DNA from: Streptomyces agglomeratus
GTDB taxonomy: Bacteria; Actinomycetota; Actinomycetes; Streptomycetales; Streptomycetaceae
Assembly (NCBI RefSeq): GCF_001746415.1
Contig: NZ_MEHJ01000001.1
Location: 992,001-1,056,000, forward strand
Length of the DNA stretch: 64,000 nt
Reading direction: 5' to 3'
Below are positions 24,956 to 33,333 of the stretch, in pieces. The notes under the pieces were generated by a model. That model saw only the letters and a program-made list of their open reading frames with translations. It had not been told where the DNA came from and ran no database searches. The position numbers and the translations under genes were made by a program. The stretch's first letter is position 1. Each line of letters starts with the position of its first letter.

Positions 24956-25890
24956 GAGCCCCGCGGCCCGCCGGTGGCATCACCCGCCGCCAGAGATTCC
25001 TGCGGGACCGGACGCTGCTGCTGATGACCCTGCCGGCCGTCGTGCTGCTGCTGGTCTTCAGTTACGTTCCGCTGCTCGGCAACGTCGTCGCGTTCCAGGA
25101 GTACGACCCGTACGGCGCGGGGGTCACCGGCAGCCCGTTCGTGGGGACGTACAACTTCGAGCGGCTCTTCCTCGACAACCGGTTCTGGGAAGTCCTGGTG
25201 AACACCCTGGTGATCTTCTTCACCCAGCTGGTGCTCTTCTTCCCGATCCCCGTCGCGCTCGCCCTGCTGCTCAACAGCGTTCTCAACGACCGCGTCCGGG
25301 CCTGGGTGCAGGGCATCATCTACCTCCCGCACTTCTTCTCCTGGGTCCTGGTCGTCACCGTCTTCCAGCAGATGCTGGGCGGCGCCGGACTGATCGCGCA
25401 GCAGTTGCGCGAGCGCGGCTTCGGCGGTTTCGACCTGATGACCGACCCGGGGTTCTTCAAGTTCCTGCTGACCGCCCAGTCGGTGTGGAAGGACGCCGGG
25501 TGGGGAGTGATCGTCTTCCTGGCCGCGCTCGCAGCCGTCAACAGCGAGCTGTACGAAGCGGCGGCCGTCGACGGCGCCGGGCGCTGGCGGCGCATGTGGC
25601 ACGTAACGCTGCCCGCCCTGCGGCCGGTGATCGCCCTGCTGCTGGTGCTGCGCGTCGGCAGCGCCCTCAACCTCGACTTCGAGCAGATCCTGCTCCAGCG
25701 CGACCAGGTCGGGGCCGGCGCGGCGGAGGTGCTGGACACGTACATCTGGTGGACGGGTGTCAGGACCGGTGACTTCGGCTACGCGACCGCCGCCGGGATC
25801 TTCAAGGGTGTCTTCAGCGTGCTCATGGTGCTGCTGGCCAACAAGGTGGCTCATCTGCTGGGTGAGCAGGGGGTGTACGCGAAACAATGA
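24952..25890 (+). CDS. ABC oligosaccharide permease (LplB/YteP type)
   Basis: 312 residues from GTG 24952, overlapping the binding-protein stop. It has six hydrophobic segments, the first LLLMTLPAVVLLLVFSYVPLLG. The motif FQEYDPYGAGVTGSPFVG is characteristic of LplB-type permeases. The EAA loop ELYEAAAVDGAGRW lies near residue 201. Confidence 0.92.
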   Translation: MRAPRPAGGITRRQRFLRDRTLLLMTLPAVVLLLVFSYVPLLGNVVAFQEYDPYGAGVTGSPFVGTYNFERLFLDNRFWEVLVNTLVIFFTQLVLFFPIPVALALLLNSVLNDRVRAWVQGIIYLPHFFSWVLVVTVFQQMLGGAGLIAQQLRERGFGGFDLMTDPGFFKFLLTAQSVWKDAGWGVIVFLAALAAVNSELYEAAAVDGAGRWRRMWHVTLPALRPVIALLLVLRVGSALNLDFEQILLQRDQVGAGAAEVLDTYIWWTGVRTGDFGYATAAGIFKGVFSVLMVLLANKVAHLLGEQGVYAKQ

Positions 25891-26840
25891 CCGCCGTACT
25901 CGTGGATCCGCAGGGCGTGCGGGAGACCCCGCTCCAGAGAATCGACCGTACCGGCCGCCGCCCGGTGTGGGAGGAGGAGCCGACCAGGATCGGGCAGGGG
26001 CTCAAGGGTCTGTCGCTCGTCGCCATCTGCCTGCTGGTGCTCGGACCGCTGTGGGTGGTCCTGGTGACCAGCCTCTCGGACAAGAAGACCATCACGGAGG
26101 CCGGCGGCCTGGTCGTGTGGCCCGGGACGATCACCTTCGAGGCGTACGAGGCGCTGCTGAGCGGTGGCGCGGTGACCCGCGCGGCGCTCGTCAGCGTCGG
26201 GATCACCGTGGTCGGCACCCTCTTCAGCATGGCCGTGTCCGTACTGTGCGCCTATGGTCTGTCCAGGCCGGGATCATTCGCCCACCGGCCCCTGCTGATG
26301 CTGCTGATGGTCACCATGTTCTTCGGCGCGGGGCTGATCCCGACGTATCTCCTGGTCACCGGGATCGGACTCCAGGACAGCTACTGGTCGATGATCCTGC
26401 CGAGCGCGCTCAGCGTCTTCAACATCCTGGTGCTGCGCGCCTTCTTCACGGGCACCGCTCCGGAGCTGATCGAGAGTGCCCGCATCGACGGCGCCGGGGA
26501 GTGGCGCATCCTGTTCACGATCGTGATGCCGCTGTCCCGCGCGGTCGTCGCGGTGATCTCGCTCTTCTACGCCGTCGGTTACTGGAGCCAGTGGTTCAAC
26601 GCCATGCTCTACATCCAGGACAGCGACAAGTACCCGTTGCAGATGATCCTTCGTCAGCTGGTGCTCCAGCACCAGGTGCCGCCGGGCGCCATGGGCCAGG
26701 CGGTCAGCAGCGGCGCGCTCAGCAGCCTCTCCGTCCAGATGGCCGTGATGATCCTGGCGCTGGTCCCTGTCGCCGTGATGTCGCCGTTCGTCCAGAAGCA
26801 CTTCCAAAAGGGCATGCTGATCGGCGCCGTCAAGGGCTGA
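25887..26840 (+). CDS. ABC oligosaccharide permease (LplC/YtcP type)
   Basis: 317 residues. ATG 25887 overlaps the previous stop (ATGA). A cytoplasmic N-terminal tail of about 45 residues is followed by membrane helices (SLVAICLLVLGPLWVVLVTSL). The EAA-type loop ELIESARIDGAGEW lies near residue 193, and the family tail VQKHFQKGMLIGAVKG closes the protein. It completes the channel with the gene at 24952. The GH74 gene follows after 35 bases. Confidence 0.92.
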   Translation: MTAVLVDPQGVRETPLQRIDRTGRRPVWEEEPTRIGQGLKGLSLVAICLLVLGPLWVVLVTSLSDKKTITEAGGLVVWPGTITFEAYEALLSGGAVTRAALVSVGITVVGTLFSMAVSVLCAYGLSRPGSFAHRPLLMLLMVTMFFGAGLIPTYLLVTGIGLQDSYWSMILPSALSVFNILVLRAFFTGTAPELIESARIDGAGEWRILFTIVMPLSRAVVAVISLFYAVGYWSQWFNAMLYIQDSDKYPLQMILRQLVLQHQVPPGAMGQAVSSGALSSLSVQMAVMILALVPVAVMSPFVQKHFQKGMLIGAVKG

Positions 26841-26927
26841 TCTCCTCTGCCCCGCCCCTCCCCCACCAGGAAGCGATGACTGTCATGGACATGCTTAATC
26901 GCGGTTCCGCCCCCCGGCAGACGAGCC

Positions 26928-29075
26928 GTGCTCGCCGGAGCCGCCGGGGCCGCCGCCCTCACCGCACTGCCGGCCCTGACCGCTCCGGCGCACGCGGCGG
27001 GCGGCGCCGGCGCCGTGGCGGCCCGGGCATACCGCTGGCGCAACGCCGTCATCGGCGGCACCGGCTTCATCACCGGAGTGCTGTTCCACCCCGCCGTGCG
27101 CGGGCTGGCGTACGCCAGGACCGACATCGGCGGCGCCTACCGCTGGGACGACAGGACCGCCTCGTGGACCCCGCTCACCGACCATCTCGGCTGGGACGAC
27201 TGGAACCTGCTCGGGGTCGAGGCCATGGCCGTCGACCCCGCCCGGCCCGAGCGGCTGTATCTCGCCCTCGGTACGTACGCCCAGCCCTGGGCCGGCAACG
27301 GCGCCGTACTGCGCTCCACCGACCGGGGCGCCACCTGGCGCCGTAGCGACCTGACCGTCAAGCTCGGCGCCAACGAGGACGGCCGGGGCACCGGCGAGCG
27401 GCTCCTGGTCGACCCGCGCGACAGCGCCACTCTGTGGCTCGGCACCCGCCACGACGGCCTGCTGAAGTCCGCCGACGCCGGGATCACGTGGGCGCCCGCC
27501 CCCTTCCCCGCGCAGCCCTCGGCCACCGGCCAGGGCATCACCTTCCTCGCCGCCGCCGGGCGCGTCGTGTACGCGGGCTGGGGCGACGGCGGCGCCGCCC
27601 TGCTGCGCACCACGGCCACGGGCTGGGAGGCCGTACCCGGCCAGCCGGCGGGCGAAGCGGCCAGGGTGCCCGTCCACGCCGCGTACGACGCCCGCACCCG
27701 CGCGCTGTACGTCAGCTACGCCGACGCCCCCGGCCCCAACAACCAGAGCGCGGGCTCCGTCCACCGCCTGGACACCGTGACCGGCGTCTGGACCGACGTG
27801 ACCCCGGAGAGGGGCGCGTTCGGATACGGCGGCCTCTCGGTCGATGCCTCGCGCGGCGGCACGGTGGTCGTCTCCACCAACAACCGCTGGTCGGCCGTCG
27901 ACACACTGTTCCGCTCCACGGACGGCGGACGCGGCTGGGTCTCGCTCAAGGACACCGCCGTACTCGACGTCACCGAGACGCCGTACCTCAAGTGGGGCGG
28001 GCCGAGCCCCAAGTTCGGCTGGTGGATCCAGGCCCTCGCCATCGATCCGTACGACTCGAAGCACATCGTGTACGGCACGGGCGCCACCCTCTACGGCACC
28101 CGCGACCTGGTCCGCTGGGCGCCGCAGATCCGGGGCCTGGAGGAATCGGCCGTCCGTCAGCTGATCTCCCCGCCGTCCGGCGCCGCCCATCTCATCAGCG
28201 GGCTCGGTGACATCGGCGTGATGTACCACGAGCAGCTGACGGCCTCCCCGCCGTCGGGCATGGCCGCCAACCCGGTCATGGGATCGTCCACCGGACTCGC
28301 CCAGGCCGCGCTCGCACCGTCGTACGTCGTACGGGCGGGCTGGGGCGACCACGGCAATGGCGCGTACTCGAACGACGGCGGCCGGACCTGGGCGCCGTTC
28401 GCCGCCCAGCCGTCCGTCGCGAGCAGCGCGCCGGGGCCCCTCGCGACCAGTGCGAACGGCCGGACGCTGCTGTGGTCGTTCGTCCACTGGGACGGCACCG
28501 GGCACCCGGCCCACCGCTCCACGGACAACGGCGCCACCTGGGCCGAGGTGCCCTCCTTCCCCAGGGGCGCCACCCCCGTGGCCGACCCCGTCGATCCGGC
28601 GCGCTTCTACGCGTACGACACGGCCACCGGCACCCTGTACGCCAGCACGGACAGCGGCGCCTCCTTCACCGCCCGGGCCGCCGGGCTGCCCTCCGGAGAC
28701 CCGCAGTTCAAGATCGCCGCGGCCCCCGGGCGCACCGGTGACCTGTGGCTCTCGGCCAAAGACCAGGGTCTGCACCGCTCCACCGACGGCGGCGCGCACT
28801 TCGGCCGGGTCGCCGGCTGCCGCGCCTCGCACGCCCTCGGGTTCGGCAGGGCGGCGACGGCCGGCGGCTACCCGGCGCTCTTCCAGACCGGGGCCACCGA
28901 CGGCCCCGTCTGCGTACTGCGCTCCGACGACGAGGCCCGCACCTGGATGCGGATCAACGACGACAGCCACCAGTGGGGCTGGACCGGCGAAGTCATCACG
29001 GGCGATCCCCGCATCCACGGCCGCGTCTACCTCGGCACCAACGGCCGCGGCATCCAGTACGGAGACCCGGCCTGA
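26928..29075 (+). CDS. Secreted endo-xyloglucanase (GH74); signal peptide split by a frameshift
   Basis: 715 residues readable from GTG 26928. Asp-box (BNR) repeats STDRGATW, SADAGITW, STDGGRGW and STDNGATW mark two seven-bladed propellers. The GH74 catalytic motif ARTDIGGAYRW is near the start (Asp66). The natural start is almost surely ATG 26876 (RBS AGGAAG), giving MTVMDMLNRGSAP in another frame. Removing one base of the six-C run at 26910-26915 joins it to GRRAVLAGAAGAAALTA, a perfect Tat signal. It cuts the xyloglucan backbone outside the cell. It is in operon with the importer upstream and overlaps the next gene by one base. Confidence 0.9.
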   Translation: MLAGAAGAAALTALPALTAPAHAAGGAGAVAARAYRWRNAVIGGTGFITGVLFHPAVRGLAYARTDIGGAYRWDDRTASWTPLTDHLGWDDWNLLGVEAMAVDPARPERLYLALGTYAQPWAGNGAVLRSTDRGATWRRSDLTVKLGANEDGRGTGERLLVDPRDSATLWLGTRHDGLLKSADAGITWAPAPFPAQPSATGQGITFLAAAGRVVYAGWGDGGAALLRTTATGWEAVPGQPAGEAARVPVHAAYDARTRALYVSYADAPGPNNQSAGSVHRLDTVTGVWTDVTPERGAFGYGGLSVDASRGGTVVVSTNNRWSAVDTLFRSTDGGRGWVSLKDTAVLDVTETPYLKWGGPSPKFGWWIQALAIDPYDSKHIVYGTGATLYGTRDLVRWAPQIRGLEESAVRQLISPPSGAAHLISGLGDIGVMYHEQLTASPPSGMAANPVMGSSTGLAQAALAPSYVVRAGWGDHGNGAYSNDGGRTWAPFAAQPSVASSAPGPLATSANGRTLLWSFVHWDGTGHPAHRSTDNGATWAEVPSFPRGATPVADPVDPARFYAYDTATGTLYASTDSGASFTARAAGLPSGDPQFKIAAAPGRTGDLWLSAKDQGLHRSTDGGAHFGRVAGCRASHALGFGRAATAGGYPALFQTGATDGPVCVLRSDDEARTWMRINDDSHQWGWTGEVITGDPRIHGRVYLGTNGRGIQYGDPA

Positions 29076-31048
29076 TGCCCTCCCTCGACGACTCCACCCG
29101 AGGCCGGATCCTCTTCGGCGGCGACTACAACCCCGAGCAGTGGCCGGAGGAGACCTGGCAGGAGGACGTACGGCTGATGAAGCGGGCCGGCGTCAACTCC
29201 GTCACCCTTGGCGTCTTCTCCTGGTCGAAGATCGAACCACGCCCCGGGGCACGGGAGTTCGGCTGGCTCGACCGGCTCATGGACCTCACGCACGCCAACG
29301 GCATCGGTGTCGTACTGGCCACCCCGACCGCGTCACCGCCGCCCTGGATGGGCGCCCGCCACCCCGAGACGCTGCCGCGCGACGAGCAGGGACGAACCGT
29401 CTGGTGGGGTTCGCGCCAGCAGTTCTGTGCCAGCTCGCCGACGTACCGCGCCTACGCGGCAGCCATCACCGAGGACCTGGCCGCGCGGTACGCCGGTCAT
29501 CCGGCCCTCACCATGTGGCACATCAACAACGAGTACTGCACCCACTGCTGGTGCGACGAGACCGCGCGCCACTTCCGCCGGTGGCTGGGGACCAGGCACG
29601 GCACGCTCGACGCCCTCAACGAGGCGTGGGGTACGGCCTTCTGGAGCCAGCGCTACGACGACTGGGAGGAGATCATCCCGCCGCGCCACGCCCAGTACCT
29701 GCACAATCCGGCGCAGCTGCTGGACTTCAAGCGCTTCACCTCCGACGCGCTGATGGAGTGCTGCACCGCCGAACGCGACATCGTGGCGCGCCACACCCCG
29801 CACATCCCCGTCACCACCAACTTCATGCCGCTGTGGAGCGGGCAGGACGCCTGGCGGTGGGCCGAGCGGGAGGACGTCGTCTCCGTCGACATCTACCCGG
29901 ACCCGAAGGACCCGCTCGGCGGGCAGTACAACGCGATGCTCGGGGACATGACCCGCTCCCAGGCGCGTGGTCCCTGGATGCTGATGGAGCAGTCGGCGGG
30001 CGCGGTCAACTGGCGCGGTGTCAACCACCCGAAGCCGCGCGGGCTCAACCGCCTGTGGTCGCTCCAGTCGGTCGCCCGTGGCGCGGACGCCGTCTGCTAC
30101 TTCCAGTGGCGGCAGTCCCGGCAGGGCGCCGAGAAGTTCCACTCGGGGATGCTCGGCCACGCGGGTGAGGAGGGACGTACCTTCCGGGAGACCTGTCGCA
30201 TCGGCTCCGAACTGGGCGCACTCGGCGCACATGTGGCGGGCAGCCGGATCGAGGCGGACATCGCCGTACTCCACGACTGGAACTCCTGGTGGGCCGACCA
30301 GCAGGACGGCCGCCCGTCCGTGCGTCTGGAGTACACCGACGTCGTCCGGGCCTGGCACCGGGCCCTGTGGGAGTCGGGCCGTACGACGGACTTCGCCCAC
30401 CCCGAACACGACCTGACCGGCTACCGCCTGGTCGTCGTCCCGCACCTCTACCTGCTCACCGACACGGCGATCGGCAATCTCCTCCGTTACGTACGGGGCG
30501 GGGGCACCCTCGTCAGCGGCTTCCTGACGGGGGTGGCCGACGGGGACGACCGGGTGCGACCGGGCGGCATGGACGCCCGGCTGCGCGCGCTGTTCGGCAT
30601 CGGCACCCTGCACGAGTGGTGGCCGCTGGACGCGGGTGAGCGCGTCGCGTGCGAGGGCTTCCTCGGCACGCTGTGGTCGGAGGAGTTCGAGGTGGCGGGC
30701 GGAGAGGTCGTCGCGGCGTACAGGGGCGGTGAACTCGACGGGATGCCGGCCGTCGTCCGCAACGGCCGCGCCTGGTACGTGTCGACGCTCCCCGAGCCGG
30801 ACGCGCTGCGCGCCCTGCTCGGCCGGATCGCGGACGGCGCCGGCGCCGAGCCCGTACTCGCCGGGCTGCCCGCCGGGGTCGAGGCCGTGCGCCGCGGTGA
30901 GCTGCTCTTCCTGCTCAACCACAACCGTGAACCCGTCACGGTCCCCCTGCCCGGCGTTCACCGGGAACTGCTGACCGGCACGCGCGTCAGCGGCGGTCTC
31001 ACCCTGGAACGTCACGGCGTCGCCGTCCTCGGCGAAACCTCGCCCTGA
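29075..31048 (+). CDS. GH42 beta-galactosidase (xyloglucan block)
   Basis: 657 residues, cytoplasmic. It starts at an ATG overlapping the GH74 stop (TGATG). The hallmark is ILFGGDYNPEQWPEETW. Acid/base Glu153 is in MWHINNEYC, followed by the Cys cluster CTHCWCD. Nucleophile Glu305 is in MLMEQSAGAVNW. It is a paralogue of the galactan-block enzyme at 7507. Here it probably removes galactose from the side chains of xyloglucan oligosaccharides, exposing xylose for the GH31 enzyme. Confidence 0.94.
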   Translation: MPSLDDSTRGRILFGGDYNPEQWPEETWQEDVRLMKRAGVNSVTLGVFSWSKIEPRPGAREFGWLDRLMDLTHANGIGVVLATPTASPPPWMGARHPETLPRDEQGRTVWWGSRQQFCASSPTYRAYAAAITEDLAARYAGHPALTMWHINNEYCTHCWCDETARHFRRWLGTRHGTLDALNEAWGTAFWSQRYDDWEEIIPPRHAQYLHNPAQLLDFKRFTSDALMECCTAERDIVARHTPHIPVTTNFMPLWSGQDAWRWAEREDVVSVDIYPDPKDPLGGQYNAMLGDMTRSQARGPWMLMEQSAGAVNWRGVNHPKPRGLNRLWSLQSVARGADAVCYFQWRQSRQGAEKFHSGMLGHAGEEGRTFRETCRIGSELGALGAHVAGSRIEADIAVLHDWNSWWADQQDGRPSVRLEYTDVVRAWHRALWESGRTTDFAHPEHDLTGYRLVVVPHLYLLTDTAIGNLLRYVRGGGTLVSGFLTGVADGDDRVRPGGMDARLRALFGIGTLHEWWPLDAGERVACEGFLGTLWSEEFEVAGGEVVAAYRGGELDGMPAVVRNGRAWYVSTLPEPDALRALLGRIADGAGAEPVLAGLPAGVEAVRRGELLFLLNHNREPVTVPLPGVHRELLTGTRVSGGLTLERHGVAVLGETSP

Positions 31049-31110
31049 CCCACGGACTCCCCGTCGGCGCCGCATCCCCGGTCCTCGCGGACAGCGACGC
31101 CGGACGGCGG

Positions 31111-31137
31111 GCCGCGTTCCCGCTCCGGGAACGCGGC
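31111..31137 (+). terminator. Perfect 12-bp hairpin after the GH42 gene
   Basis: Arms 31111-31122 and 31126-31137 are exact complements with a CTC loop. It would end the importer-GH74-GH42 transcript, so the GH12 gene after it may be expressed separately or by read-through. Confidence 0.8.
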
Positions 31138-31164
31138 GATCCCCCCACCCATGGAAGGGACACC

Positions 31165-31872
31165 ATGGCACGACGCACTCTGCGCACCTGGCTGATCGCC
31201 CCGACAGCCGCGTTCGCCACCCTGATCGGATACGCCGCCGCCCCCGCGCACGCGGCGGTCTGGTCCTCCTCGGAGCGCTGGGGTACGTACACGACCTCGA
31301 ACGGCTACACGCTCTACAACAACATCTGGGGTTCGGGCGCCGGCTCCCAGACCATCTGGGCCAACTCCTCCTCCAACTGGGGCGTGTGGGCCGCCCACCC
31401 CGACACGGGCGGCATCAAGTCGTACCCGAACGCCAAGAAGGTGGTGAACAAGCCACTCTCCGCCCTCACCTCGCTCACGAGCAGCTACAACGTCACGGTG
31501 CCGTCGTCCGGCGACTACAACACCTCGTACGACATCTGGGACTCCGACTACGACTACGAGGTCATGCTCTGGATGAACTTCAACGGCGACGTGGGTGCGC
31601 TCGGCTCGTCCCAGGGCACCGTCACGCTCGGGGGCCACACCTGGACGGTCTACAAGGGCGACAACGGGGCCAATGAGGTCTTCTCGTTCCTGCGTACCTC
31701 GGACTCGTCGGCGGGGACGGTGAACATCCTGCCGGTGCTGCGCTGGATCAAGGACACGAAGGGCTGGTGGGGCAACGAGACCATCGGCGACGTGCAGTTC
31801 GGATACGAGATCACGTCGTCACCGGGCGGTCTCGACTTCCGCACGAACGCGTTCTCGGTCTCCAGCAGTTGA
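31165..31872 (+). CDS. Secreted GH12 endoglucanase / xyloglucanase
   Basis: 235 residues with a signal peptide of about 31 residues (ending YAAAPAHA, cut before AVWSS). It is a single GH12 jelly-roll domain with no binding module. Nucleophile Glu132 lies in YEVMLWMNF and acid/base Glu215 in FGYEITSS; LYNNIWG and SYDIWDSDYDY are family motifs. GH12 enzymes cut beta-1,4-glucan, and some are xyloglucan-specific; the setting favours xyloglucan. It ends at a hairpin shared with the convergent LacI gene. Confidence 0.93.
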   Translation: MARRTLRTWLIAPTAAFATLIGYAAAPAHAAVWSSSERWGTYTTSNGYTLYNNIWGSGAGSQTIWANSSSNWGVWAAHPDTGGIKSYPNAKKVVNKPLSALTSLTSSYNVTVPSSGDYNTSYDIWDSDYDYEVMLWMNFNGDVGALGSSQGTVTLGGHTWTVYKGDNGANEVFSFLRTSDSSAGTVNILPVLRWIKDTKGWWGNETIGDVQFGYEITSSPGGLDFRTNAFSVSSS

Positions 31873-31888
31873 TCCCAGTGCTCTCGTC

Positions 31889-31914
31889 GGGTCCCCGGTC
31901 ACGGCCGGGGGCCC
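31889..31914. terminator. Bidirectional hairpin between GH12 and LacI genes
   Basis: GGGTCCCCGG (31889-31898) pairs with CCGGGGGCCC (31905-31914), with one wobble pair. It overlaps the stop codon of the LacI gene and follows the GH12 stop by 16 bases. Confidence 0.6.
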
Positions 31915-32903
31915 GTACTCTCGCGCACCGTCAGCTCGGGCGCGAGCAGGACGACCTCGTCGGAGCCACGCCCCTCGATCTTGGCGACCACCTGTTCGAC
32001 GGCGTACCGCCCCATCTCCTGGGCCGGTACGGCGACCGCGGTGAGCGGCACCGAGGCGTGCGCGGCCACCTGGTCCGGGCAGATGGCCATGACGGACACG
32101 TCCTCCGGGACGGCCAGGCGCTGCTGGCGCAGCAGCGCGAGCAGGGGATCGGTGGCAGCCTCGTTCTGTACGACGAAGGCCGTGGTGCCGGGGCGTTCCT
32201 CCTGGATGCGCGCGAGGGTCGCGGCGACAGCGGCGTAACTGCCCTCGCAGGGACGGTGGAGCAGCCGCACGCCCAGTTCACGCCCGCGCTCGCGCAGTCC
32301 GGCGACCGTGCGTTCGGCGAAGCCGGTGTGCCGTTCGTAGACCGCCGGCGCCTCGCCGATGACGGCGATCTCGCGGTGGCCGAGCCCGGCCAGATGCTCT
32401 ACACACAGGGCGCCGGCCGCCGCGAAGTCGAGGTCCACGCAGCTGACCCCGGCGGGGTCGGCCGGCAGTCCGATGAGCACGGCCGGACGGCCGGTCTCGC
32501 GCAGCAGCGGCAGCCGGTCGTCGTGGAGTTCGACGTCCATCAGGATCATCGCGTCGGCCAGTGCGCTGCCCTCGATCCTGCGCACGGTCGCCGGGCCCTC
32601 CTCGCCGGTGAGCAGGAGTACGTCGTAGCCGTGGGCGCGGGCTGTGGTGGCGACCGAGATGGCGATTTCCATCAGCACGGGCACGTACATGTCGGTGCGC
32701 AGCGGCACCATCAGGGCGATGATGTTGGACTTGCTGCTGGCGAGCGCGCGGGCACCCGCGTTGGGGTGGTAGCCGAGCTGGTCGATACTGCGCTCGACCC
32801 GCTCCCGGGTCGAGGTGGAGATGGACCGCTTGCCGCTGAGGACGTAGCTCACCGTGCTGGCGGAGACTCCGGCATGCTGAGCGACATCGGCAAGGGTGAC
32901 CAT
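31899..32903 (-). CDS. LacI-family regulator, candidate master of the AAGCGCTT operators
   Basis: 334 residues. The helix-turn-helix is VTLADVAQHAGVSASTVSYVLSG, the recognition type also seen in CebR-like regulators that bind AGCGCT-centred palindromes. The hinge region ARALASSKSN and an effector domain (about 60-330) follow. ATG 32903 has GGAG six bases upstream; a TTG 12 bases earlier is less likely. Its own promoter (32955-32983) lies between an operator at 32928 and a 22-base palindrome at 32988. This points to autoregulation, and the same core occurs before the importer, GH3, PL11 and YesO-like genes. Confidence 0.92.
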   Translation of the reverse strand: MVTLADVAQHAGVSASTVSYVLSGKRSISTSTRERVERSIDQLGYHPNAGARALASSKSNIIALMVPLRTDMYVPVLMEIAISVATTARAHGYDVLLLTGEEGPATVRRIEGSALADAMILMDVELHDDRLPLLRETGRPAVLIGLPADPAGVSCVDLDFAAAGALCVEHLAGLGHREIAVIGEAPAVYERHTGFAERTVAGLRERGRELGVRLLHRPCEGSYAAVAATLARIQEERPGTTAFVVQNEAATDPLLALLRQQRLAVPEDVSVMAICPDQVAAHASVPLTAVAVPAQEMGRYAVEQVVAKIEGRGSDEVVLLAPELTVRESTGPRP

Positions 32904-32927
32904 TCGGCTCTCCAAGGCTGACCAGGT

Positions 32928-32937
32928 GAAGCGCTTC
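32928..32937. promoter_or_regulatory. LacI operator proximal to the LacI gene
   Basis: GAAGCGCTTC, a perfect 10-base palindrome, 24 bases upstream of the LacI start and downstream of its promoter. Confidence 0.8.
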
Positions 32938-32954
32938 GACAGTACGGCCTCACA

Positions 32955-32983
32955 AGCTTAACGCGGAGCCTGTCGCCTGTCTA
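32955..32983 (-). promoter_or_regulatory. Promoter of the LacI gene
   Basis: On the minus strand TAGACA (32983-32978), a 17-base spacer, TAAGCT (32960-32955). It is bracketed by two operators. Confidence 0.55.
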
Positions 32984-32987
32984 TGAG

Positions 32988-33009
32988 GCTGTCGAAGCGC
33001 TTCGACAGC
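32988..33009. promoter_or_regulatory. 22-bp perfect operator palindrome between LacI and PL11 genes
   Basis: A full palindrome with core GTCGAAGCGCTTCGAC, the longest and most symmetrical of the AAGCGCTT sites in the window. It lies just upstream of the LacI promoter and 42 bases upstream of the -35 box of the PL11 promoter. Confidence 0.85.
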
Positions 33010-33050
33010 TCGACAGAGTCCGATTGGCCGAATGTGATCGGTGCAGGGCG

Positions 33051-33079
33051 TTGACGCGCAAGCGCTTCGATCCTACGTT
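33051..33079 (+). promoter_or_regulatory. PL11 promoter with an operator in its spacer
   Basis: TTGACG (33051-33056), a 17-base spacer, TACGTT (33074-33079). The spacer holds AAGCGCTTCGA (33060-33070), so a bound repressor would cover the promoter itself. A leader of about 250 bases without a gene follows to the start at 33334; nothing else was recognised in it. Confidence 0.75.
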
Positions 33080-33333
33080 CCGTTCAGTGATGTGACCGTG
33101 ATCCATTCACTCGCACAAAGGCTGCTCTGTGGCGGCTATTTGTCCGTAGTACGGAACAGCAGTCAGCGCGATGAACTCCGTTCAGTGTGTACCGCCTTCC
33201 CCCCACCCCGAGGCCCCTCGACCGGCTCCAGTGACGGTGCTCCCGCCGGACCGCACGCCGGCGGCAACCTTCACGTGACCCGGCGGCAACTGGAGGGTGG
33301 CCTCCGCCACCTCACCCCCCCCAGGAGGAGCCA

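Noticed and set aside
29729..29736. AAGCGCTT inside the second GH42 gene
   Set aside because: It encodes Phe-Lys-Arg-Phe in a conserved stretch and is not near a promoter; chance match, not listed as an operator.
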